From: Cloacimonetes bacterium UBA5614
GTDB taxonomy: Bacteria > Cloacimonadota > Cloacimonadia > Cloacimonadales > Cloacimonadaceae
Reading direction: 5' to 3'
Length of the DNA stretch: 64,000 nt
Assembly: GCA_002424605.1 (NCBI GenBank)
Contig: DIKQ01000005.1
Location: 364,298 to 428,297 of the forward strand
The notes below the pieces were generated by a model. It had not been told where the DNA came from, did not search any database, and saw only the letters and a program-made list of their open reading frames with translations. Below, piece after piece: positions 1 through 7,521 of the stretch (position 1 is the stretch's first letter; each line of letters begins with the position of its first letter). A program made the position numbers and the translations under genes.

Positions 1-1
1 C

Positions 2-316
2 ATCCACACGGTGGGGCCCATCTGGCAGGGCGGGATGTTTGACGAGGACAGTTTGCTGGCAAGCTGTTACCATCAAGCGCTGTGCCTGGCTCAGGAGCAT
101 GCCGTCCGGTCCATCGCCTTCCCCTCCATTTCCACAGGGATTTACGGCTTTCCCAAAGACCGCGCTGCCGCAATTGCCGTCAAGGAAGTGGTAACCTTTA
201 CCCACTCTTTCGACGTTGAGGTCTGGCTGGTCTGCTTTGATGATGAGACCTTTGAGCTCTATAAAAGGCTTTTGACAGAATTCCAGATGCAGAAGGGAGT
301 GAGGTTTACGTGCTGA
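2..316 (+). CDS. Macro domain protein, C-terminal part
   Basis: This is the last 104 residues of an ADP-ribose-binding macro domain; the frame is open from base 2, so the start lies outside the window. Visible family motifs are IHTVGPIW at the very beginning, the CYHQALCLA helix and the SIAFPSISTGIYGFP loop, which in macrodomains contacts the distal ribose and phosphates. Relatives of the YmdB/TarG type hydrolyse O-acetyl-ADP-ribose or remove ADP-ribose from macromolecules; which reaction applies here cannot be told from the fragment. It ends in a normal stop, followed directly by AATTATG-type repeats. The family assignment is firm, the substrate unknown. Confidence 0.88.
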   Translation: MHTVGPIWQGGMFDEDSLLASCYHQALCLAQEHAVRSIAFPSISTGIYGFPKDRAAAIAVKEVVTFTHSFDVEVWLVCFDDETFELYKRLLTEFQMQKGVRFTC

Positions 317-711
317 GCAGGTAACAATTATGAATTATGAATTGAAAGATAGAAACGCAAAGACGCTGAGAAGCAAAGACGCAAAGAAAAAACAGAGAAT
401 TATGAATTGAAAAAGAAAACAGCATGGGTCCCTGAAGTTTCAAATGCTGAATTATGAATTACGAATTATGAATTAAAGATAGAGTTAAAAGACTACACAC
501 AGAGACACGGAGAATAAAGAGAGCTGAGAATCTAATGTTACGAATTATAAATCGAATAATAAAACAGCATGGATCCCTGCCTGCGCAGGGACGACGAAGC
601 AAGGAAGATTTCGAATTATATGCTTTGTGATGCTTTGTGATGCTTTGTGCCTTTGTGTCTTTGTGGTGAATAAGATATCAGCAGGGATGACGAAGTAAGG
701 AGAGATTGTAA
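317..711. repeat. Repeat-filled intergenic region
   Basis: This gap holds several repeat families and no convincing gene. Heptamer arrays built from AATTATG lie at 326-343, 398-408 and 450-474. A purine-rich direct repeat based on GCAAAGACG lies at 356-386. A tandem run of TGCTTTGTGA (about three units, then CTTTGTGT) spans 621-666. The hairpin CCCTGC-CTGC-GCAGGG at 575-590, followed by GACGAAGCAAGGA, resembles the dispersed Neisseria dRS3-like repeats seen in many bacteria; a related tail occurs at 682-702 just before xthA. The open frames here are translations of these repeats. Confidence 0.8.
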
Positions 712-1485
712 ATGCTGAAAATATGGTCATGGAACGTGAACGGCTTGCGCGCCGCAATGAACAAGGGCTTTCTGGATATCCTGCTTTCCGAACAGCCGGA
801 CATTATCAGTCTGCAGGAAACCAAGCTGCAGGAAGAACAAATCCCGGTGGAACTCATCGGATTGAAAGATTATCACAACTACTGGTCCTTCGCAGAGAAA
901 AAGGGCTACTCGGGCGTCTGTATATTGACCAAGCCAAAACCCCTGTCAGTAAAGCACGGATTTGACACTCCGCCCTATGACAGCGAAGGCAGGATTGTGA
1001 TAGCGGAATACGAGAAGTTTTTCCTCTTTAACATCTACTTTCCCAATGGACAGATGAACGACGGTCGCCTGCAATACAAGCTGGGCTTTTATGACCGCTG
1101 TCTGGAAGTGATGCAGGAATACCGCAAAACCGGCAAGGCAGTGCTGGTGACAGGGGATTACAACACAGCGCACAAACCCATAGACCTGGCGCGCCCCAAG
1201 GCAAATGAGAACTATTCCGGCTTCCTGCCCATCGAACGCGCCTGGCTGGATAAAATCGTGGAGCATGGCTGGGTGGACACCTTCCGCACCTTTCACCCCG
1301 AACCGGACCAATACTCCTGGTGGAGCTTCATGGGCAGTGCCCGCGCCAAGAACGTCGGCTGGCGGATAGACTACTTCTTTGTCAATTCAGAACACCTCTC
1401 AATCGTAAAAGATGCCGGTATCAGACAAGACATCTATGGCAGTGACCATTGCCCTGTTTTCGTCCTTTTAGACGAAAACAGGTAA
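712..1485 (+). CDS. xthA: Exodeoxyribonuclease III
   Basis: The 257-residue product is an ExoIII-type AP endonuclease and 3'-to-5' exonuclease of the EEP fold, acting in base excision repair in the cytoplasm. Metal and catalytic residues are in place: N8 in WNVNG, E36 in QETK, Y109 in the YFPNGQ loop, D149 and N151 in GDYNTAH, and D245-H246 in GSDHCP. The full length matches the family. The start is preceded by AAGGAGAG nine bases upstream. The last codons form a perfect 12-bp inverted repeat (1453-1464 with 1471-1482), so the 3' end of the coding sequence is itself a hairpin, possibly a terminator without a strong U-tract. Confidence 0.96.
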   Translation: MLKIWSWNVNGLRAAMNKGFLDILLSEQPDIISLQETKLQEEQIPVELIGLKDYHNYWSFAEKKGYSGVCILTKPKPLSVKHGFDTPPYDSEGRIVIAEYEKFFLFNIYFPNGQMNDGRLQYKLGFYDRCLEVMQEYRKTGKAVLVTGDYNTAHKPIDLARPKANENYSGFLPIERAWLDKIVEHGWVDTFRTFHPEPDQYSWWSFMGSARAKNVGWRIDYFFVNSEHLSIVKDAGIRQDIYGSDHCPVFVLLDENR

Positions 1486-1592
1486 TTATGAATTATGAAT
1501 TATAAATTATGAATGAAAAGATGCCCCCGGCGGGGAGAGATTGACGAAAACAGGTAATTATGAATTATATATTATGAATTACGGGGTGGAGA
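1484..1592. repeat. AATTATG array and 26-bp duplication
   Basis: AATTATGAATTATGAATT occupies 1484-1501 and continues degenerately to 1514; a second array lies at 1556-1580. The 26 bases at 1471-1496, which include the end and stop codon of xthA, recur unchanged at 1543-1568, 72 bp downstream. Between them sits a GC-rich CCCCCGGCGGGG palindrome (about 1524-1535). The first array is an exact reverse complement of the array downstream of the next gene. Confidence 0.85.
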
Positions 1593-1967
1593 ATGAAGCA
1601 AAACGTACTGCTGGAAAAGACATTTGAGTTTGCTGTAAAATCAGTGAAGCTGGCTCGCATAATTCAGGAAAAGCATAGAGAATACATCATTTCACGCCAG
1701 TTTCTAAAGGCTGCGACATCCATAGGAGCGAATTCTGAAGAAGCTGTTGCCGGACATAGCACTGCAGATTTTGTTGCTAAACTGACAATAGCACAGAAGG
1801 AAGCCAGAGAAACAAAATATTGGTTGAGGTTGATTCAAGCCAGTGAGATGCATGATTGCACAGAACATTTAACATCGCTTGAGGAAATACTGCGAATATT
1901 AGCTTCCATAATACTGACTACTAAACAACGCGGTGAAAAGACTGCGAAGCCAATTCATAATTCATAA
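1593..1967 (+). CDS. Four helix bundle protein (23S rRNA IVS / S23 type)
   Basis: The 124-residue product belongs to the four-helix-bundle family first seen encoded in intervening sequences of 23S rRNA genes and related to the Avd accessory proteins of diversity-generating retroelements. Typical features are the opening LLEKTFEFAVKSVKL, the QFLKAATSIGANSEEA segment, and the AQKEARETKYWLRLI helix. Avd-type relatives are basic pentamers that bind nucleic acid; the role of stand-alone copies is unknown. The gene is not near rRNA. Its last residues (IHNS) and stop are encoded by the AATTCAT repeat that forms the right-hand flank, so gene and repeat are physically one unit. Start: ATG after GGGGTGGAGA. 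Confidence 0.9.
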   Translation: MKQNVLLEKTFEFAVKSVKLARIIQEKHREYIISRQFLKAATSIGANSEEAVAGHSTADFVAKLTIAQKEARETKYWLRLIQASEMHDCTEHLTSLEEILRILASIILTTKQRGEKTAKPIHNS

Positions 1968-1985
1968 TTAATAATTCATAATTAT
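1952..1985. repeat. Inverted AATTCAT array, right flank
   Basis: AATTCATAATTCATAATT at 1952-1969 is the exact reverse complement of the 18 bases at 1484-1501, and the array continues to 1985. It overlaps the stop codon of the four-helix-bundle gene and ends just before the ribosome binding site of the following cyclophilin gene. Confidence 0.88.
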
Positions 1986-1995
1986 AGGAGAGAAT

Positions 1996-3096
1996 ATGTT
2001 TAATCCGAAGACGTTGCTTTTAGTTTTCCTGATAGCTTTATTGTGCCTGCCTTTCCCTGTCTCAGCCAGGCATTTTGCACGCTGGTGGACCAGTATGGGC
2101 AGTTTTGCATCCGATTTGCGGGATGAGATAGTGCCGATAACCGCCAATAACTTTATCAGCCTGACCAATGCGGGATTTTACGACGGACTGATTTTCCACC
2201 GGGTGGTGGCGAACTTTGTAATCCAGGACGGCGACCCCACCGGCACAGGTTATGGCGGACCGGGCTATACCATCCAGGACGAGTTTAGTCCCCTGCTTCA
2301 TCATGACAGCCCCGGCGTCCTGGCAATGGCACGCACTTCGGCACCCAATTCCGCCGGCTCGCAATATTACATCACTTTGGCTCCCACTCCCCATCTGGAC
2401 GGCAGTTATGCCATCTTTGGCAAGGTGTATGACGGGCTGGATGTGGTGCTTGCCATCGGGCAGGTTCCGGTGGACGGCAGTAACCATCCCATAAACAATG
2501 TTTACATAGACAGCCTGCGCATCCTGGACATGGCGATTTACAACGTTTCTCCCCCCACGGAAGAAGTGGTGCAGTTCGACGCAACCGACCCGCAGCTTTT
2601 TGTGGTGGAGGCGTTTAACAACGATTTGACTGTGGTGTTTGAATGGTATATAGACGATGTGCTGCAGCCGCAGTTCAATGATATTATGATGGACCCCGTC
2701 TTTTCCAGCAACGGAATGCACACGGTCAAATGCGTAACCTCAACCGATGAGGTCACCTGGACCACCCAGTGGCAGGTGAATGTAAGTTCCATCTCGTCAA
2801 CCGAGGAGGTCGCTCTCATGCCGGTGGTGAGTTTGGCTACTCTGCAGCCCAATCCCTTCCGACACAGCACTGGTGTAAGTTACAGCTTGTCTAAGACTGG
2901 AGAAGTAGCTCTGTCAGTTTACGATGTCAAAGGCAGGGCAGTCCGCAGGGAGACACTGGCAGGAAAAACCGGACATAACCACTGGACATGGAATGGTCAA
3001 AACCAATCAGGTAATGCAGTTGCGCCCGGTATCTATATTATCGGTATCTCAGCCAATGGCAGGCGGCAAGCAGTAAAAGCAGTCCTGCTGAGGTGA
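1996..3096 (+). CDS. Secreted cyclophilin-type peptidyl-prolyl isomerase with sorting domain
   Basis: The 366-residue protein opens with a signal peptide (residues 1 to about 24, ending PFPVSA). A cyclophilin domain follows at about 30-180: FHRV at 67-70, FVIQDGDPTGTG, and PGVLAMARTSAPNSAGSQYY, which carry the catalytic arginine and the proline-binding pocket. After an Ig-like linker, residues about 285-366 form an FlgD-like C-terminal domain (YDVKGRAVRRE, WNGQNQSGNAVAPGIY) of the kind used as a Por/type IX secretion signal in this phylum group. It should assist folding outside the inner membrane, perhaps on the cell surface. An AGGAGAG ribosome site precedes the ATG. The gene converges on the ABC-transporter operon with only 8 bases between them. 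Confidence 0.9.
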   Translation: MFNPKTLLLVFLIALLCLPFPVSARHFARWWTSMGSFASDLRDEIVPITANNFISLTNAGFYDGLIFHRVVANFVIQDGDPTGTGYGGPGYTIQDEFSPLLHHDSPGVLAMARTSAPNSAGSQYYITLAPTPHLDGSYAIFGKVYDGLDVVLAIGQVPVDGSNHPINNVYIDSLRILDMAIYNVSPPTEEVVQFDATDPQLFVVEAFNNDLTVVFEWYIDDVLQPQFNDIMMDPVFSSNGMHTVKCVTSTDEVTWTTQWQVNVSSISSTEEVALMPVVSLATLQPNPFRHSTGVSYSLSKTGEVALSVYDVKGRAVRRETLAGKTGHNHWTWNGQNQSGNAVAPGIYIIGISANGRRQAVKAVLLR

Positions 3097-3104
3097 GCGC
3101 CGGG

Positions 3105-3794
3105 TTAGATTAGCTTGCCGTCCTTCAGTTCCACCATCTTGCCGGCTGATTCCGCCAGAGCGTGATTGTGCGTTACAAGGATGATGGTCAGCCCTTCTTC
3201 CCGGTTCAGTTTACAGAAGATATCTGAGATTTCCTCGCTGCGTTTGCTGTCCAGGTTACCTGTCGGTTCGTCTGCCAGCAGGATTCTGGGTTTGTTGATG
3301 AGCGCCCTGGCAATCGCCACTCTCTGCATCTCACCGCCGGAAAGTTCCTTGGGCAGGTGACTCAGCCGATGCGAAAGACCCAGCAAATCTGCCAGGCGGT
3401 CGGCTGTTTTGTCCGCTTCTGCTTTCCGGTAAAAGGCAAATGGCAGCAGGATGTTTTCCTTGACGGTCAGGGTAGGAATCAGGTAGAATTTCTGGAATAC
3501 GTATCCAAACAAATCCCTGCGGAGTTTGGTGAGTTCGCGTTCGTTCATGAACTTACCCTTGTCATACACAGCTTTGCCCTCTACGGTCAGAACACCCGCG
3601 GAAGGATTATCCAGGCAGCCCAGAAGGTGCAGCAGGGTTGTCTTGCCAGACCCTGAAGGTCCTACGAAAGCAGTGTAATCGCCCTGGTTTACATCAAGGG
3701 TGATTCCGTCCACGGCATGGATGTGCTCCGAGCCGCGGATGTAGATTTTCTTCAGGTCAGAGACACTGATAATGTGATTTGCGCTGTTGCTCAC
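3105..3794 (-). CDS. ABC transporter ATP-binding protein, MacB/LolD type
   Basis: The 229-residue nucleotide-binding subunit has Walker A GPSGSGKT (45-52), a Q-loop in FGYVFQKF, the signature LSGGEMQRVAIARAL (near 148), Walker B ILLADEPTGNLD and an H-loop in VTHNHALAE. The GNLD after Walker B and the length are typical of the LolD/MacB/FtsE group, which powers mechanotransmission in the envelope and not classical solute import. Its start overlaps the stop of the permease gene by 4 bases, so the two are translationally coupled. It is the last gene of the predicted CsoR-controlled operon. Confidence 0.95.
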   Translation of the reverse strand: MSNSANHIISVSDLKKIYIRGSEHIHAVDGITLDVNQGDYTAFVGPSGSGKTTLLHLLGCLDNPSAGVLTVEGKAVYDKGKFMNERELTKLRRDLFGYVFQKFYLIPTLTVKENILLPFAFYRKAEADKTADRLADLLGLSHRLSHLPKELSGGEMQRVAIARALINKPRILLADEPTGNLDSKRSEEISDIFCKLNREEGLTIILVTHNHALAESAGKMVELKDGKLI

Positions 3795-4987
3795 TGCTCA
3801 CCGTCCGTGCTGCGGATTGCTTCGATGGGACGAATGCGGGCAGCTTTCCAGGCGGGATAGATGCCGCTGACGATGCCGATTGCCATGATGATTCCGATGG
3901 CTTTCAGAGCCAGCAGGATATCCACCTGCACCAGCGAACTGGTAGGCGAATAGGGCAATACGCTACGGATTAAAGTATCAGTAGTAGAAGCCAGTATCCA
4001 GGACATAACAGAACCTAGCACTCCTCCTGCAAAAGTAAGCAGGATTGTCTCAAACCAGATGAGCCGGAAGATGTGCGAGGTCATGGCTCCCATCGATTTC
4101 ATGATGCCGATTTCCTGCCAGCGTTCCAAAACGGACATCAGGACTGTATTCATCACGCCTACCATGGCAATGAGTATTGCAATGATGGCAATGGACATGA
4201 CCATTACTCTTGCCGTCGCCACGAGGTTTGAAATCGTCTGTTTTACCTGCGCCATGGATACCACCTGAACGTCGGTAAGCTTGTACAGCTCTTCTTCATA
4301 GGCAGTCAAGTCTGTTTCCTTCTGCACCTTGATTCCGATGGAAGTGACCAGGTTTTCCACCCCGTAGATTTTCTGCAGAGCTTTGATGGGCAGGAAAATC
4401 GTGCCGTCATCCTGGGTTCCGCTCCGTTTCAGCACTCCCACCACTGTAACCACTGCGTCTGATTCCGGCAACAGATATTCATCCCCCACTTCCCGCTGTT
4501 CGAGTTCTGCCGATTCATATCCGAAAACGGCTTCGAGGGCTTCCGGCCTGCTGAACCAACTGCCCTGCTGAAACTGCAGGTAGGTCTTCATAGCCGGATA
4601 GGTGGCCGGGTCAATTCCCAGGAATGCAGTAATGCCGCCGCTTTCACCCTTGTTGGGGTCAAACACGGCATGCATCAGCATAGGCGTAACCCTTTCCACC
4701 TGAGGATTGGCAACGACGGAATCAATGATGCTTTCCGGCATATATTTCAGTCCCGTTCCGCCCTTGAGCATCAGGGTCGCCGCTTCATAAGGGCAGCCCT
4801 TGGCAGTCAGGAGCACTTGGAAACCGAGGTTATCTATATCTTTGTTGAGGGAATTTTCATATCCTTGATTAAAGCCCAGCAAACTTACCAAAACCCAGGT
4901 GGAAAGCGCGATTCCCACTATGGTCAGCAGGCTGCGCAGACGCTTTCTGAGCAGGTTTTTCCAGGCAACGCCAAATAGTGATGGCAT
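3791..4987 (-). CDS. ABC transporter permease, MacB/FtsX family
   Basis: The 398-residue permease shows the MacB layout: a first membrane segment near residues 15-40, a large periplasmic domain (about 45-265), three membrane segments between about 275 and 390, and the closing AARIRPIEAIRS motif. MacB-type permeases use ATP hydrolysis in the cytoplasm to move or extract substrates in the periplasm. No separate MacA-like adaptor gene is present, but an outer membrane barrel and two small exported proteins lie upstream in the same operon. The substrate is not evident; the operator suggests a link to copper. The ATG follows an AAGGAGA site. Confidence 0.92.
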   Translation of the reverse strand: MPSLFGVAWKNLLRKRLRSLLTIVGIALSTWVLVSLLGFNQGYENSLNKDIDNLGFQVLLTAKGCPYEAATLMLKGGTGLKYMPESIIDSVVANPQVERVTPMLMHAVFDPNKGESGGITAFLGIDPATYPAMKTYLQFQQGSWFSRPEALEAVFGYESAELEQREVGDEYLLPESDAVVTVVGVLKRSGTQDDGTIFLPIKALQKIYGVENLVTSIGIKVQKETDLTAYEEELYKLTDVQVVSMAQVKQTISNLVATARVMVMSIAIIAILIAMVGVMNTVLMSVLERWQEIGIMKSMGAMTSHIFRLIWFETILLTFAGGVLGSVMSWILASTTDTLIRSVLPYSPTSSLVQVDILLALKAIGIIMAIGIVSGIYPAWKAARIRPIEAIRSTDGEQ

Positions 4988-5010
4988 CTAAATCTCCTTA
5001 GTTTTATGCA

Positions 5011-5619
5011 TTACTTTATATAGCCGAATTCTTCCATCAGAATCAGGTTTTTCTTCACGCCCCTGAAGGTCGCCTTGAAGTCCCGTTCCGCTTTGGGAGC
5101 GGGATTCTTTATCTTTGCGAGGGTTCCCTCCAGTTTACCGGTTGCAGGTTCGTAGGCGGTAAAATCCTTCATGGACAATCCCACGAACTGCCTGCCGAAT
5201 TCAGCGCTGCGGAAGGCTTTGGCTGATTGGTTGGTCAGTTTCTGATAGTAGAAAGCGGTGATTGTGCCCTTGGTGTCAAGAGCCAGGAAAATCTGGATGC
5301 CGCCATACTGGCCTTTCTGGTTGACGCCGTGAATGTAGCCGATTACCTGTTTGTCCTTGTAAACTTCATAGACTGTGTAAGGTACGTCCATGGTTTCAAA
5401 CATGCCGGTAAATTTGTCGCCCAGCCGTTTTTCCACTTTGGCAAGCAGGTCTTTCCCGCCTTTCTGCTGGACAGACACATAGAAAGTTTTGTATCCTGAG
5501 GAATTTGGAAACAGCCGTTTCACATCCCTGTCCGGGTCGTTCAGGTCGCAACCCACTGCCGCATGCAGAGACATTGCCGCCGCGAGCATCAGAGCTAACA
5601 TTAACAGTACGTGTTTCAT
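5011..5619 (-). CDS. Exported protein of unknown function, possibly FMN-binding-like
   Basis: The 202-residue protein has a signal peptide (1 to about 21, MSLHAA) followed by VGCDLNDPDRDVKRLFP. The core (about 80-165) alternates strands and helices in an order resembling FMN-binding RnfG/NqrC-type domains (VIGYIHGVNQKGQYGGIQIF, then a strand pair and QFVGLS). The S/T-G-A-T flavinylation motif of that family is absent, so covalent FMN is not expected. I do not recognise a firm family. It lies 23 bases upstream of the ABC permease and 11 bases downstream of the barrel gene, so it probably works with the transporter in the periplasm. Confidence 0.65.
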   Translation of the reverse strand: MKHVLLMLALMLAAAMSLHAAVGCDLNDPDRDVKRLFPNSSGYKTFYVSVQQKGGKDLLAKVEKRLGDKFTGMFETMDVPYTVYEVYKDKQVIGYIHGVNQKGQYGGIQIFLALDTKGTITAFYYQKLTNQSAKAFRSAEFGRQFVGLSMKDFTAYEPATGKLEGTLAKIKNPAPKAERDFKATFRGVKKNLILMEEFGYIK

Positions 5620-5630
5620 CTTTTCCTACC

Positions 5631-6659
5631 TCAGAAGAGCTGCTTGTAGTAGTATATCTGGCCGATGACCTTGTAGCTGTCCGTACCGCTTGTGTGGTCG
5701 TGCCAGTTATACATCCCGCGCAGAGCTAAATCCGGGGTGAGCTTGAAGGTTAGTCCCGCAGAATAGTCAACGTAGTGCTTGCCTTCAAACAGGCGCCAGA
5801 TACCCTGCCCTTCCAGTTTCAGCTTTTCTTCTTCCATCAGGTTGATTCCGTTTCTCCAGAGGATACTGTAAGCCTCTGTAGAGAGGAATTCACCATAATA
5901 CAGGTCCAGGGCGGATTCAAGATTGTTGTACCTTACCTGCCCGTCTATACCTGCAAAGGCCTGGGGATGCAGCTTACCGTCCGGAGAATCGGGTGTCTTG
6001 TGAAAGTGGTAGCCCATGGCAACCAGGTTCAATCCCTTCTGGATGGTGGCTCCGATGGAGTAGTTATCGTCATTGAGCACTCCGTATGAAGCCCTGGCAG
6101 CCAGCATATAGTTGCCGTGTTTATTATACAGGTTCATTCCGGATGCATTGGTGACGGAAGCGGACAGATTTCCCCAGGTGGTGTCCCGGGAATACAGTCC
6201 GCCCCAGTCACGGTCATAGGTGATATTATACATGGTCATATCCGGCAGTAGCAGGGCATGATTATCCAGAACGTAGGAAAGTCCCGAAGCCGGCTTCAGA
6301 TGCCCGACTGACACATCCCCGAATCCTGCTTTATACTTTAGCCAGGCATTGTACAATTGCGGTTCGAAGGGTATCTTATCCGCATTGTTATAGGCAAGTC
6401 GGAACTGCACGGAAGCCACTGCGATGTCCCTTTCCCGGTTTGAAAAACGCTTTAGCCAGTCAAAACCCATAGACGGCTTTTGCATGGCATCCTGCGCCAT
6501 ATGGGAATAGATGATGTTCTTTTCCGTGTCAGACCTGTAGCCATATATCCCCTGCGACTCAAAATAGAGCAGGCTGTTCTGGGCAGACAGGGTAACAATG
6601 CTGGCTGACAGCATCAGTATGATAGCCAGGAGCTTGTTCCTGGTGCGTTTGTGTTTCAT
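5631..6659 (-). CDS. Outer membrane beta-barrel protein
   Basis: The 342-residue protein has a signal peptide (residues 1 to about 26, ending TLSAQ) and then a succession of alternating amphipathic strands rich in Tyr, Trp and Gly, ending in YKVIGQIYYYKQLF with a C-terminal Phe, as in outer membrane barrels. It looks like a porin-type or alginate-export-type barrel; no exact family is recognised. In the operon it sits between the YtkA-like gene and the small exported protein, and could be the outer membrane exit for the ABC system. Its methionine-rich stretch near residue 50 (HMAQDAMQKPSM) would suit metal contact, but this is inference. Confidence 0.78.
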   Translation of the reverse strand: MKHKRTRNKLLAIILMLSASIVTLSAQNSLLYFESQGIYGYRSDTEKNIIYSHMAQDAMQKPSMGFDWLKRFSNRERDIAVASVQFRLAYNNADKIPFEPQLYNAWLKYKAGFGDVSVGHLKPASGLSYVLDNHALLLPDMTMYNITYDRDWGGLYSRDTTWGNLSASVTNASGMNLYNKHGNYMLAARASYGVLNDDNYSIGATIQKGLNLVAMGYHFHKTPDSPDGKLHPQAFAGIDGQVRYNNLESALDLYYGEFLSTEAYSILWRNGINLMEEEKLKLEGQGIWRLFEGKHYVDYSAGLTFKLTPDLALRGMYNWHDHTSGTDSYKVIGQIYYYKQLF

Positions 6660-6696
6660 GCGAACCTCCTTATAAGGTTCTTTAATGTACCTTGTG

Positions 6697-7158
6697 TTAA
6701 ATCTTCAGTTCAAAAGCAGCGTGATACAATCTTTTGCCGTCTTTGACAAACTTCAGTTCCACTTCCCAGACACCGGGCATGACAAAGTTAACAGGCGTTA
6801 GCAATACACCTTTCTTGTTGGCTCTCATTTTAACGTCGCCGCTGGCATGAGCGCCTTTCATGGAAGGCATGTCTGCAACTACATAGACTTCGTAGTCATC
6901 AGTGTGACGGCCCTTCTTGTCATAGACATGGACCTGCAGGATGGAAGTTCCTATCTTGGGTTTTTTGTCGAAATTATAGGTGAAGTATTTTCCGTCAGGC
7001 AGGTTGACTACTTTGTTGTAACCCGGCAGGGCGGTTGTGGCTGACTTTTCCATTTTCATGACTTTATCGTCGCTCTTATTGCAGTCGGTGCATTGAGACC
7101 ATATGGCTACAGGCAGCATTACTGCCAGAATAATTGTGATTAATGCAAGTTTGTTCAT
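6697..7158 (-). CDS. YtkA-like exported protein with metal-binding motifs
   Basis: The 153-residue protein has a signal peptide (to about residue 22, AIWSQ), then CTDC and a KVMKMEK segment, then a YtkA-like beta-sandwich domain (about 50-150). The domain carries the family hallmark DMPSMKGAH followed by SGDVKMRANKKG and VNFVMPGVWEVEL. YtkA/FixH-like domains often occur near copper handling genes; the M-x2-M-x3-H cluster and the CxxC are plausible Cu(I) ligands. It is the second gene of the operon, 20 bases after csoR, consistent with a periplasmic metal-binding or delivery role. The exact function is unproven. Confidence 0.78.
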   Translation of the reverse strand: MNKLALITIILAVMLPVAIWSQCTDCNKSDDKVMKMEKSATTALPGYNKVVNLPDGKYFTYNFDKKPKIGTSILQVHVYDKKGRHTDDYEVYVVADMPSMKGAHASGDVKMRANKKGVLLTPVNFVMPGVWEVELKFVKDGKRLYHAAFELKI

Positions 7159-7178
7159 TTTTCCTCCACGGTTTTGTT

Positions 7179-7484
7179 CTATTTCATCATTCTTCTGATG
7201 GTTTGCAAAAGCTCGTCCACCACTTCCCGGTTACCGGATTCCATCTGTTCGGCAATGCAGGACTTGGTATGAGCTTCAAACAATTTATTGGCGACAGAGG
7301 ACAAAGCGCTGCGCACAGCAGAAATCTGGGTGAGGACATCATCGCAATAGATATCACCTTGTATCATGGACTGGATGCCACGCACCTGCCCTTCGATTTT
7401 GTTCAGGCGTTTCACCAGGTCTTCCTTAAGTTCACCCGAATGGTGTGCCGACCTTTTGTTGTTTGAGCAGCAGTGTTTTGTCAT
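7179..7484 (-). CDS. csoR: Copper-sensing transcriptional repressor CsoR
   Basis: The 101-residue protein is a CsoR/RcnR family (DUF156) helical repressor. The Cu(I) ligand pattern of CsoR is present as C47 (in YCDDV), H72 and C76 (in EAHTKSC), with the same spacing as C36-H61-C65 of the Mycobacterium protein; this argues against RcnR (nickel), FrmR (formaldehyde) and CstR (persulfide). The N-terminus adds HCC and HH, possible extra ligands. I start it at the ATG at 7484 because AGGAG lies 7 bases upstream; a longer open frame to 7541 would run through the operator. A perfect operator palindrome lies 21 bases before the start, so the gene should autoregulate its own operon. Confidence 0.93.
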   Translation of the reverse strand: MTKHCCSNNKRSAHHSGELKEDLVKRLNKIEGQVRGIQSMIQGDIYCDDVLTQISAVRSALSSVANKLFEAHTKSCIAEQMESGNREVVDELLQTIRRMMK

Positions 7485-7504
7485 GTTCTGTCTCCTTTTT
7501 TCAC

Positions 7505-7521
7505 ATACCCCATAGGGGTAT
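7505..7521 (-). promoter_or_regulatory. CsoR operator
   Basis: ATACCCC-ATA-GGGGTAT is a perfect 7+7 palindrome with a 3-base spacer, matching the G/C tract flanked by TA that CsoR-family repressors bind. It lies just downstream of and touching the -10 element of the csoR promoter, an ideal place for repression. Confidence 0.88.

Noticed and set aside
545..757. Minus-strand frame of 70 codons ending in VPAQAGIHAVL
   Set aside because: This peptide is a well-known translation of a dispersed intergenic repeat, not a gene; it also overlaps the xthA start.
7179..7484. CstR (persulfide) or RcnR/FrmR assignment for the DUF156 repressor
   Set aside because: The full Cys-His-Cys copper triad with CsoR spacing is present; CstR lacks the histidine and RcnR/FrmR differ at the last ligand.
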